Source: an uncultured Erysipelotrichaceae bacterium (GTDB lineage Bacteria; Bacillota_I; Bacilli_A; Erysipelotrichales; Erysipelotrichaceae). Taken from it: a stretch of DNA of 6,091 bases. This document shows positions 1 to 5,944 of this stretch, one piece after another. The stretch covers positions 1 to 6,091 of the forward strand of contig CADBPB010000128.1 of NCBI GenBank assembly GCA_902796525.1, given 5' to 3'. The notes beneath the pieces are model-generated. The model was not told the DNA's origin. It saw nothing but the letters and a program-made list of their open reading frames with translations, and did not search any database. The translations under genes were made by a program, and so were the position numbers. How positions within the stretch are numbered: position 1 is the first letter of the stretch; every line of letters starts with the position of its first letter.

Positions 1-303
1 CAGATCGGCATCCAGGAAATCCTGCAGATAGACTTTCAAGCGATTATCATCCAAGGTATCTGTAAGGATCTCGTACATTTCCGGATCAATCTCATAGGCA
101 TCGACCGAGGCAGAGTATTTCAAAAGACACTCCGTCAGGGCACCCAGTCCCGGACCGATCTCGATGGTCTTCAGGTCCTGTTCGCAGGCTTCTCTGGCAA
201 TCTTGTCGACGATATTGGCATCGATAAGAAAATTCTGGCCAAGTTTCTTCTTGGCCCGTTTCTCTCCCAGCACCGTTTTCACATGATTGATATTCGCGAT
301 CAT
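1..303 (-). CDS. rsmA: 16S rRNA (adenine(1518)-N(6)/adenine(1519)-N(6))-dimethyltransferase RsmA (KsgA), N-terminal part, truncated by window edge
   Basis: This cytosolic enzyme dimethylates two adjacent adenines in the 3'-terminal helix of 16S rRNA late in 30S assembly, using S-adenosylmethionine. The visible 101 residues carry the family signature in order: KKLGQNFL at residues 19-26, the SAM-binding motif EIGPGLGALT at 48-57, the acidic YEID at 70-73 that would contact the SAM ribose, and QDFLDADL at 94-101, matching the family's D-A/F-L motif. The rest of the Rossmann domain and the C-terminal helical domain lie outside the window. The ATG at 303 is the only usual start codon after the in-frame TAG at 343-345, and it leaves a normal 18-residue leader before KKLGQNFL. 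The Shine-Dalgarno sequence is weak (GGGA about 11 bases upstream). The gene follows the terminator of an unrelated operon, so it probably has its own promoter. The family call is very safe. Confidence 0.96.
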   Translation of the reverse strand, partial: MIANINHVKTVLGEKRAKKKLGQNFLIDANIVDKIAREACEQDLKTIEIGPGLGALTECLLKYSASVDAYEIDPEMYEILTDTLDDNRLKVYLQDFLDADL

Positions 304-352
304 ATCGGCAAATGTCCCGGTCGTATCTGAAACGAACGGTTTCTATAGTTCA

Positions 353-361
353 ATTCTAGCA
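353..361 (-). promoter_or_regulatory. Probable extended -10 promoter for rsmA
   Basis: On the minus strand the sequence reads TGC-TAGAAT, an extended -10 element with five of six matches to TATAAT. It lies between the terminator of the preceding operon (398-431) and the rsmA ATG at 303, predicting a leader of roughly 40 bases. No good -35 element is visible at 16-18 bases, which is compatible with an extended -10 promoter. The call is inferred from position and motif only. Confidence 0.4.
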
Positions 362-394
362 TATTTGTTTCCTGAGGACTGTGTACGTATGATG

Positions 395-431
395 AAAAAG
401 ACATCTCTTCGGATTCGGGAAAAGATGTCTT
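395..431 (-). terminator. Rho-independent terminator of the three-gene operon
   Basis: Positions 398-410 pair with 419-431 to form a 13-bp stem (one G-U wobble on the minus strand) around an 8-base loop. A run of five T residues follows on the minus strand (395-399). It begins 39 bases after the TAG of the upstream membrane-protein gene. The T-run lies only on the minus-strand side, which sets the direction. Confidence 0.88.
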
Positions 432-469
432 AGAAAAGTAATGAAAACGATATTCCTGCCGCTTAAGAT

Positions 470-1063
470 CTACTGCAGCAGACCTTTCAGGCCGGCATCC
501 CTTAACAGACGCGCTCCCAGATAGAACAGCCCCTGTCCGCAGACATTGACCAGCTGGGCGATCCAGTTCATAAAGGCCTTGTCGAAATCCTTGCTGGAAA
601 GATAGCCCATGCCCAGACACAGGAAGAACGATACGATGAAACAGATCAGAGCGCTTCTCTTTTTGGCTTTGTTTGCCAGGAAACACAAGCCTGCATCAAG
701 AGCGCCCAATCCGACGACCATGATCCCTACCAGAGCCATCGTCGGCAGGAAGGCATAGGTCCTGTTTCCTTTGACGGCTGTCAGAACCAGAGCGATCCCT
801 GCCAGCAGGAAGCCGAACGCCTGATTGGAAAAGAACTGGTTGGACATCCAGACAAAATCGCCGATGCCCATCGCATAAAGCAGCTTATAGGTGGCTTTCA
901 GGAAACCGGCAGCGATTACCAGACCAGCACCGGTCAGAAACAGAAGGCCTTTCCCGTTGCGCTGCTTCGCATAGACTTCACCAGCAATGATCCTGACTCC
1001 TAATCCGAAGAAAAGCACCGGAATGTAGTCGACCAGAGCCATGGGGATAGAAAACTCTTTCAT
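470..1063 (-). CDS. Hypothetical integral membrane protein, about six transmembrane segments
   Basis: I do not recognise this 197-residue protein. Hydrophobic stretches suggest six helices at about residues 5-26, 37-64, 79-97, 104-129, 135-154 and 163-186. Basic loops (around KQRNGK at 33-38 and NKAKKRS at 130-136) suggest cytoplasmic faces. There is no signal peptide, nucleotide-binding motif or obvious catalytic motif. It is the last gene of an operon behind a DUF1295 reductase-like gene. The upstream TGA and this ATG are separated by one base (TGATATG), so translation is probably coupled. An AGGGA ribosome binding site lies inside the last codons of the upstream gene, five bases from the ATG. 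A terminator follows 39 bases after the stop. The context suggests a membrane partner of the two upstream oxidoreductases, or a transporter or sensor for their substrate. No function can be assigned from the sequence. Confidence 0.85.
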   Translation of the reverse strand: MKEFSIPMALVDYIPVLFFGLGVRIIAGEVYAKQRNGKGLLFLTGAGLVIAAGFLKATYKLLYAMGIGDFVWMSNQFFSNQAFGFLLAGIALVLTAVKGNRTYAFLPTMALVGIMVVGLGALDAGLCFLANKAKKRSALICFIVSFFLCLGMGYLSSKDFDKAFMNWIAQLVNVCGQGLFYLGARLLRDAGLKGLLQ

Positions 1064-1064
1064 A

Positions 1065-1892
1065 TCAGTCCCTGTATACCTTCATGGAGTGGTACTGTTT
1101 CGTAAATGGGAACAGCAGCGGTACGGTGTCGGAGTATTTCTGGTACTCCGGATCGAGACCGTAGGTCTTTTCATGGCGCAGTTCCAGACGCTGTGCCGAG
1201 TTGTACATGACGAACGTAATCAGAACCAGAGCGATCAGTACCATGATCCACTGTCTTCCCTGAACGGCACCGATGCCGCTGACCGTCACGCCTACCCAGA
1301 ACATAATCTCGGAGAAGTAGTTCGGGCATCTGACATATCTGTATAATCCGCTATCGCAGAAGCGTTTCGGATTGACTTTCTTGGCTGCGGATTTCTGTTT
1401 ATCCGCGGTCGCTTCGCCAACGATGGCGGCGATCATGATGATGATGCCGAGCCAGACAAAGAAATTGTCGCTGCTCCGGTTGATGATGCGGTAGGAGACC
1501 GCGCTGGTCTGTGCCGTATACATCCACATGCTGTAAGCCCACATGAACAGGCTCACAGGAAGCGGCATCGCCTTGGTCGAACCGGTCGAATCCAGTTTTT
1601 TCTTGTAGTCCTTGTTGGTGAGTTCCCTCTTCAGGATATAGCCGCCCAGACGGTATCCGTAGATGATGAACAGGACCGACAGGATCGCTGTAGCAGTCGT
1701 CAGCGTATGATTGATCAGGCCGAATACCAGATGGAACGCACCGATGCACATGACCGCAAAGCCGTAGCCTACGGACATGAACCAGACGAAAGATTTGAAG
1801 CCCATGCAGCAGCCCAAGGCGGCTACGATGGTGACCGTCCACATGAATGGCGGCCATACTTTGCCGATATAGGAAGGATCCAGTCTAAGCAT
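1065..1892 (-). CDS. DUF1295 / steroid 5-alpha-reductase-like membrane enzyme
   Basis: This 275-residue polytopic membrane protein belongs to the DUF1295 branch of the superfamily containing steroid 5-alpha-reductases (SRD5A) and isoprenylcysteine carboxyl methyltransferases. Visible landmarks are YRLGGYILKREL at 80-91 followed by DYKK (the family's RL..YL..R...D.R region), GEATADKQK at 159-167, and the signature GLYRYVRCPNYFSEIMFW at 182-199 with its conserved P-N-Y-F-x-E. About seven hydrophobic segments are visible. Family members usually reduce a conjugated C=C bond in a hydrophobic substrate with NADPH; some bind SAM instead. The substrate here is unknown. The start is ATG at 1892, because a perfect GGAGGT (1900-1905) lies seven bases upstream and the ATG overlaps the end of the SDR gene by 8 bases (ATGCTTAG). 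A longer frame back to a TTG at 1931 would add 13 residues, overlap by 47 bases and lack that signal. It is coupled to the membrane-protein gene downstream. Confidence 0.88.
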   Translation of the reverse strand: MLRLDPSYIGKVWPPFMWTVTIVAALGCCMGFKSFVWFMSVGYGFAVMCIGAFHLVFGLINHTLTTATAILSVLFIIYGYRLGGYILKRELTNKDYKKKLDSTGSTKAMPLPVSLFMWAYSMWMYTAQTSAVSYRIINRSSDNFFVWLGIIIMIAAIVGEATADKQKSAAKKVNPKRFCDSGLYRYVRCPNYFSEIMFWVGVTVSGIGAVQGRQWIMVLIALVLITFVMYNSAQRLELRHEKTYGLDPEYQKYSDTVPLLFPFTKQYHSMKVYRD

Positions 1893-2754
1893 CTGCCTTA
1901 CCTCCGAAATAATCTTTGATGTATTCCGCAAACGAAGCGTCTCCCGTCACGTCCTTGCCTACCAGGTCGTGGGACAAGGTCCATTTCGAGAACAAAATGA
2001 TATCGTGCTTGCCTTCCTTCTTGATCTTAGGCAGATTCGCCAGCAGTCCGAACATCCAGATCGGGCTGTCTTTGATGATCGTCGGCTTGCCCGCAGCTCT
2101 GAAGCACATTTTGGCCATCTCTTCGTAGGTATACGTTTCCTTGCCGCCTACTTCGTACGTGGTATTGGTGTCTTTCATGTGTTCGACGATGTATTTCGCA
2201 AAATCCGGACAGTCGACGACATTCGCCTTGACATCGTGATAGCCCTTCAGCAGCTGCATCTCGCCTTTATCGACATACGGCTTGAAGACCTTGACAATAT
2301 CGTAGAAATAGCCGGTCGGACGGTAGATCACATACTCCAGCGGGCCTTTCTTGATTTCCTGTTCGACCATATACTTCGCATGCAGCATCGGCACTTCTTC
2401 CGCGCCTGGTTCGTCGCAGGCGATGACCGAAATGTAGTTGAACTTCTTGACGCCGGCGCTGACCGCTTCGTTATACAGATTCATATTGCCCTGATAGTCG
2501 ATGTCGTATGCCGTGAATTTCGTCGAAGAAGTCGTCAGACCCATGGTCGTGATGACGATATCGATGCCGTCACAAATCCCTTTCAAGGTTTCGGGATTCG
2601 TCGCGTCGATCGCTTTGAAGGTATATTTCCCTTCCAAACCGTTGTTTTCTTTTTCTTTTAAATCAGCAGCAACAACTTTATGTTTCTTCTGAACAAGCTC
2701 TTTCAGGATCTCGTAACCCAGATTCCCGAAAGCTCCCGCTAATAATACTTTCAT
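1885..2754 (-). CDS. NAD(P)-binding atypical short-chain dehydrogenase/reductase, NmrA-like
   Basis: This is a 289-residue soluble Rossmann-fold protein of the atypical SDR group that includes NmrA-like proteins, complex-I NDUFA9-like proteins and BciA-type divinyl chlorophyllide reductases. The dinucleotide motif is GAFGNLG (G7, G10, G13). D31 at the end of the second strand (AADLK) suggests NAD(H) rather than NADPH. YISV at 107-110, MLHAK at 123-127 and YRPTGYF at 144-150 fit the family core. The classical YxxxK catalytic pair is incomplete: K127 is present, but Met123 occupies the Tyr position. A regular alcohol dehydrogenase activity is therefore doubtful, and a role as ene-reductase, redox sensor or nucleotide-binding partner is possible. 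It is the first gene of the operon. The ATG at 2754 follows a G-rich ribosome site (about 2765-2772) and a strong promoter. Its TAG overlaps the DUF1295 start by 8 bases. The family is clear; the substrate is not. Confidence 0.88.
   Translation of the reverse strand: MKVLLAGAFGNLGYEILKELVQKKHKVVAADLKEKENNGLEGKYTFKAIDATNPETLKGICDGIDIVITTMGLTTSSTKFTAYDIDYQGNMNLYNEAVSAGVKKFNYISVIACDEPGAEEVPMLHAKYMVEQEIKKGPLEYVIYRPTGYFYDIVKVFKPYVDKGEMQLLKGYHDVKANVVDCPDFAKYIVEHMKDTNTTYEVGGKETYTYEEMAKMCFRAAGKPTIIKDSPIWMFGLLANLPKIKKEGKHDIILFSKWTLSHDLVGKDVTGDASFAEYIKDYFGGKADA
1900..1905 (-). promoter_or_regulatory. Ribosome binding site that sets the DUF1295 start
   Basis: GGAGGT on the minus strand, inside the last codons of the SDR gene, sits seven bases before the ATG at 1892. 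It is the best Shine-Dalgarno match in the operon. It argues against the upstream TTG at 1931 and for coupled translation across the ATGCTTAG overlap. Confidence 0.85.
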
Positions 2755-2781
2755 AGAATAGTTCCCCCCTCCGTATTATTT

Positions 2782-2811
2782 ATTATACTTGATTTGTGAT
2801 AATTCTAACAA
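2782..2811 (-). promoter_or_regulatory. Sigma-A-type promoter of the SDR-DUF1295-membrane protein operon
   Basis: The minus strand has a perfect -10 TATAAT (2782-2787) and a -35 TTGTTA (2806-2811, four of six matches to TTGACA) with an 18-base spacer. The start point would fall near 2775, giving a leader of only about 20 bases before the ATG at 2754, with the ribosome binding site almost at the 5' end. That leaves little room for a riboswitch or attenuator, so any control would act at the promoter. The upstream transporter terminator ends about 20 bases before it, so the operon looks independently transcribed. Confidence 0.75.
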
Positions 2812-2831
2812 ACCGTTCTGTGTTTTCGGTC

Positions 2832-2867
2832 AAAAAGAAAGGACGGAATGCATGTCTGTTCCGTCCT
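2832..2867 (-). terminator. Rho-independent terminator of the Na/Pi cotransporter-family gene
   Basis: Positions 2840-2848 pair perfectly with 2859-2867 (9-bp, GC-rich stem, 10-base loop). On the minus strand the stem is followed by TTCTTTTT (2832-2839). It starts 8 bases after the transporter's TGA. The opposite strand has no T-run after the stem. Confidence 0.88.
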
Positions 2868-2875
2868 GCTTCGTT

Positions 2876-4552
2876 TCAGTGATTCAGGATATAATCGGTA
2901 TCGATCAGATTGATCAGATGCTCCGAGATACGTCTGACATCGTTGCAGATCTTCAGGTACTCGCCGCCGCTGACGGTCGTCAGTTCGTTCTCGTTCAAAC
3001 GTTTGATATAGATCTTTACCATCAGGTTCGACAGGTTGAGAATGTCATCCCTGAGATCTTTGATCTGCTTGGTGATCTTGCGCTTGTCGTTCCTGTACGA
3101 ATCGATGATCAGCAGATACAGACGGTTGATCATCTTGCGCATGTTTTCGAGTTCGTTGATGATCGTCTCCGGGAACTTGTCCTCGCCCAGGTTCCTGGCA
3201 TAGTTCGAAAGATTCGTCGCATAGTCGCCGATACGTTCCAGGTCGGCGATCGTCTTGTATGTCGAGGACAGATAGCGTCTGTCTTTCTTGTTCAGTTTGT
3301 GGCTCTGCCCCAGGGTGATGATCAGCTCGACCAGTTCCTTGTTCAGGAAATTGAGTTCTGCTTCGTTGTTGTCGAGCTCTTCCTGGCGCTGGAAGTCCAG
3401 AGTCTTGATCATATCCATGGCGATGTTGAAATTCTGCATGGCGGTATTGGCCATATGAACGATCTCGTGCTTGATCTGTTCCACGGCGATCGAAGGCGTG
3501 GAAAGGATGTTGCTGTCGACGAAATAGAAGCGTTCTTTCTTTTCTTTCGGCGATTCGTCTTTGATCATCCGTTTCGTCAAATCGACCAGTCGATCGGTTA
3601 GAGGCAGCACGATGATGACGGAAGCGATATTAAAGATCGTATGGAACATCGCCAGCTGCGTGTGCGGAAGACCCGGAAACATGCGTTCAAAGAGGATACC
3701 GAAGGACAATGATCTGCCTGAGGCAAAGCCCATGATCTCATCGATAAGATAGACCAGGACGACGCCTCCGATATTGAAGATCAACTGCAGCAGAGAGGTG
3801 CGTTTCGCATTGACGCTGTCCGATTTCATACCCGCCAGAACGCCGGTCAGGCAGGTACCCACATTGGCTCCCAACGTCAGGTAGATGCCCTGAGAAATGT
3901 TGATCAGACCGACCGCGACCATGGATATGGAGATCGAAGTCATTGCGGAAGAGCTCTGAATCAGCGCCGTAAGGACCGCCCCGAACAGAATCAGCAGCAG
4001 CGAAGAGTTCACTCTGGCTATCACTTCTTTCAAAGCCGGAGAAGCGGAGAACCCGACCATCGCCCCAGACATCACATCCAGACCTGCGAACAGGAGCCCG
4101 ATACCAGTCAGTACCGAACCGAAAAGTTTGACTTTATCCTTCTTGGCAAACATCGTGATGAAAACGCCGAATCCCGCCAAAGAAGAGAACAGGAAATTGA
4201 GATTGACTTCATTGTTGCCCATCATGCCTAAAGCGACGAGCTGACCAGTCAGGGTCGTACCGATCTCGCCGCCAAAGATAATCGAGGCAGCCTGTTTCAG
4301 GCTGAGGATATTGGCATTCACGAAGCCGATGGTCATGACCGTCATGGCGCTGGAAGACGAGATCGCGATCGTTGCAGCCGTACCGATCAGGACGCCGACG
4401 ATCTTGTTGTTGGAGACCTTGGCTAAAAGTTCCCGCAGACGGTCGGAACAGACGGCTTCCAGACTGCTGGACATGAGATCGCAGCCGGTAAGAAAGATGC
4501 CGATACCGGCAAGCAGATGTAAGAATTCAAACAGAAAGTTCGTGTTTTCCAA
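2876..4552 (-). CDS. Na/Pi cotransporter family protein with C-terminal PhoU-like domain
   Basis: This 558-residue protein has the usual size and layout of the bacterial NptA/YjbB-type family. A membrane part of two inverted-topology repeats (about residues 1-325) is followed by a cytoplasmic helical PhoU-like domain (about 350-545). The family moves Na+ with phosphate across the membrane, and the bacterial PhoU-fused forms are often thought to export or balance phosphate. Repeat two is canonical: QSSSAMT at 199-205 and GANVGTCLTG at 228-237. Repeat one is altered: Ser65 replaces Gln in the QSSSA motif (SSSSAMTVMTIGFVNA from 65), and GGEIGTT at 94-100 replaces GANIGTT. HTIFN at 304-308 is the usual motif near the end of the membrane part. 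The start is TTG at 4552, supported by AAGGAG (4559-4564) six bases upstream. It is transcribed alone from a promoter divergent to the amidohydrolase gene. Phosphate specificity is inferred from the family. Confidence 0.93.
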   Translation of the reverse strand: MENTNFLFEFLHLLAGIGIFLTGCDLMSSSLEAVCSDRLRELLAKVSNNKIVGVLIGTAATIAISSSSAMTVMTIGFVNANILSLKQAASIIFGGEIGTTLTGQLVALGMMGNNEVNLNFLFSSLAGFGVFITMFAKKDKVKLFGSVLTGIGLLFAGLDVMSGAMVGFSASPALKEVIARVNSSLLLILFGAVLTALIQSSSAMTSISISMVAVGLINISQGIYLTLGANVGTCLTGVLAGMKSDSVNAKRTSLLQLIFNIGGVVLVYLIDEIMGFASGRSLSFGILFERMFPGLPHTQLAMFHTIFNIASVIIVLPLTDRLVDLTKRMIKDESPKEKKERFYFVDSNILSTPSIAVEQIKHEIVHMANTAMQNFNIAMDMIKTLDFQRQEELDNNEAELNFLNKELVELIITLGQSHKLNKKDRRYLSSTYKTIADLERIGDYATNLSNYARNLGEDKFPETIINELENMRKMINRLYLLIIDSYRNDKRKITKQIKDLRDDILNLSNLMVKIYIKRLNENELTTVSGGEYLKICNDVRRISEHLINLIDTDYILNH

Positions 4553-4558
4553 TTTCGA

Positions 4559-4564
4559 CTCCTT
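4559..4564 (-). promoter_or_regulatory. Ribosome binding site supporting a TTG start
   Basis: AAGGAG on the minus strand lies six bases before TTG at 4552. The next in-frame Met is residue 27, already inside the first membrane repeat, so the TTG start is the convincing choice. Confidence 0.8.
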
Positions 4565-4573
4565 GCATACAAA

Positions 4574-4582
4574 AGTATACCA
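4574..4582 (-). promoter_or_regulatory. Extended -10 promoter of the Na/Pi cotransporter-family gene
   Basis: The minus strand reads TGG-TATACT, an extended -10 with five of six matches to TATAAT, about 22 bases before the TTG start. No clear -35 is visible at 17 bases. The predicted leader is very short (about 15 bases), just enough for the AAGGAG site. No recognisable Pho-box repeats were found. Confidence 0.5.
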
Positions 4583-4605
4583 AAACTGGTGAAAAATGGT
4601 TTATG

Positions 4606-4619
4606 AACTGATAACTGAT
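4606..4619. repeat. Tandem 7-base repeat AACTGAT x2 in the divergent promoter region
   Basis: Two head-to-tail copies of AACTGAT lie between the divergent promoters of the transporter and amidohydrolase genes. A further CTGAT occurs at 4637-4641 beside the plus-strand -35. The spacing could suit a regulator binding upstream of both promoters, but such short repeats also arise by chance. Confidence 0.3.
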
Positions 4620-4640
4620 GCAACAGACGGAATCATCTGA

Positions 4641-4670
4641 TTGGTGAAATCCCCGTTTTTTGTATATCAT
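4641..4670 (+). promoter_or_regulatory. Probable promoter of the amidohydrolase gene
   Basis: TTGGTG (4641-4646, three of six matches at -35) and TATCAT (4665-4670, five of six at -10) are separated by 18 bases. The leader would be about 20 bases, followed by GGGAGG (4684-4689) nine bases before the ATG at 4699. Confidence 0.5.
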
Positions 4671-4698
4671 GAAAGAAATACATGGGAGGTTATGACTT

Positions 4699-5841
4699 AT
4701 GATCATCAGGAACGGAACGGTCTATGACGCCGTCAGCGATCAGCCCTATAAAGCCGATATCCAGATCAAAAACGGCAAGATCGCGGCAATCAAGTCGAAG
4801 ATCAAGGCAGAAAAAAACGAGAAAGTGATCGATGCGGAAGGAAAGTTTGTCTATCCGGGTTTCGTCGATGCGCATTCGCATCTGGGACTGGATGGCTATG
4901 GCATCGGTTTCGAGGGATCGGATTATAATGAAATGAACGATATCGTTTCTCCGCAGCTCAGAGGCATCGATTCCTTCAATCCGCTGGATCCTACGATCCG
5001 GCAGGCAATGAACGCAGGCGTGACCTGTGTCGGCACGGGACCGGGAAGCGCCAATGTATTGGGCGGCACGTTTATCGCGGTCAAGACCTACGGCAAGTGC
5101 GTCGACGAAATGATCGTAAAAGATCCAGTCGCGATGAAATGCGCATTCGGCGAGAATCCGAAACGGGTCTACCGCGAGAAAGGAAACTTTGCCAGAATGT
5201 CGACGGCATCGAAGCTGAGAGAGATGCTGAGCAAGGCAAAAGAATACATGAACAAGAAAGAAGCTGCCGGAGATGACATCTTCAAGAAACCGGCATATGA
5301 CGCCAAGATGGAAGCGCTGATCCCGATCCTGAAGAAAGAGATCCCGCTAAAGGCTCACGCCCATCAGGCAAACGATATCCTGACGGCGATCCGTATCGCC
5401 AGAGAATTCGATGTGAAGCTGACGCTCGAACATGTTACGGAAGGCCATCTGATCGCAGACATCCTGAGCAGATACGACTATCCGTGCGCCGTCGGTCCAT
5501 CGCTGACGCACGCATCCAAATTCGAGCTCCAGAACAAATCTTGGACCACGCCTGCGGTACTGGCGAAAAACGGGTTGTCCGTTTCGATCATCACAGATGC
5601 TCCGGTCATTCCGCAGCAGCATCTTGCCATGTGCGCAGCGATCGCGATCCGGAACGGCTTGGATGAAAATTATGCGCTGAAAGCCATCACGATTCATCCT
5701 GCCAGACATCTGGGCGTAGATGACCGGGTGGGTTCGCTGGAAGTCGGAAAGGATGCCGATCTCAGCATCTTCGCCGAATCTCCGTTCGCTGCCGGCGTCG
5801 AACCGGAAATGGTCTTCATCGACGGAAAGAAAGTAAAATAG
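4699..5841 (+). CDS. Metal-dependent amidohydrolase, imidazolonepropionase-like
   Basis: This 380-residue cytosolic TIM-barrel hydrolase of the amidohydrolase superfamily is full length. The N-terminal strands (residues 1-53) and the C-terminal segment (GSLEVGKDADLSIF, from about 346) form the small beta-sandwich typical of these enzymes. Candidate metal and catalytic residues are H59 and H61 (DAHSH after strand 1), H220/H222 (KAHAHQANDI), H245 (LEHVTEGH) and D300 (ITDAPV). KCAFGENPKR at 147-156 is a subfamily motif, and E152 may serve as the bridging or additional ligand in place of a carboxylated lysine. Relatives hydrolyse cyclic amides, amidines, dipeptides or related C-N bonds. The substrate here cannot be read. 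The start is ATG at 4699 with GGAGG at 4685-4689. An out-of-frame ATG at 4692 is ignored. It is monocistronic and divergent from the transporter gene, so shared control is possible but unproven. Confidence 0.9.
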   Translation: MIIRNGTVYDAVSDQPYKADIQIKNGKIAAIKSKIKAEKNEKVIDAEGKFVYPGFVDAHSHLGLDGYGIGFEGSDYNEMNDIVSPQLRGIDSFNPLDPTIRQAMNAGVTCVGTGPGSANVLGGTFIAVKTYGKCVDEMIVKDPVAMKCAFGENPKRVYREKGNFARMSTASKLREMLSKAKEYMNKKEAAGDDIFKKPAYDAKMEALIPILKKEIPLKAHAHQANDILTAIRIAREFDVKLTLEHVTEGHLIADILSRYDYPCAVGPSLTHASKFELQNKSWTTPAVLAKNGLSVSIITDAPVIPQQHLAMCAAIAIRNGLDENYALKAITIHPARHLGVDDRVGSLEVGKDADLSIFAESPFAAGVEPEMVFIDGKKVK

Positions 5842-5861
5842 ACAACGTTATATCAATATAT

Positions 5862-5892
5862 AACAAGAGGACTCCCAAAGAGTCCTCTTGTT
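5862..5892. terminator. Strong hairpin terminator between convergent genes, probably bidirectional
   Basis: A perfect 13-bp stem (5862-5874 with 5880-5892) closes a 5-base loop, starting 20 bases after the amidohydrolase TAG. Tails on both strands are only moderately T-rich (CGTTTATCGTTCTTT on plus, ATATATTG on minus). It faces both the plus-strand amidohydrolase and the minus-strand gene to its right, so it likely serves both. Confidence 0.75.
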
Positions 5893-5944
5893 CGTTTATC
5901 GTTCTTTAATTCTTCAGCTGCTTAATCGTCTTGCGATCGGCTGT

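Noticed and set aside
300..686. Minus-strand open frame covering the end of the membrane-protein gene and the gap before rsmA
   Set aside because: It runs through the operon terminator, lies in another frame of a real gene, and has low-complexity shadow composition.
1969..2661. Plus-strand open frame (230 codons) antisense to the SDR gene
   Set aside because: It has shadow composition (rich in R, H, D, F from reversed codons). The SDR on the opposite strand has a convincing fold, promoter and ribosome site.
2755..2875. Possible riboswitch or leader in the gap before the SDR gene
   Set aside because: The gap is filled by the promoter and the upstream gene's terminator. The predicted leader of about 20 bases is too short for a structured regulatory RNA.
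2789..3601. Long plus-strand open frame (270 codons) antisense to the PhoU-domain half of the transporter
   Set aside because: It mirrors the codon periodicity of a clearly recognisable gene, crosses that gene's terminator, has no matching ribosome site and shows no family features.
5347..5709. Minus-strand open frame antisense to the amidohydrolase, and the overlapping plus-strand frame 5484-5666
   Set aside because: Both are alternative frames within a full-length, motif-complete enzyme gene.
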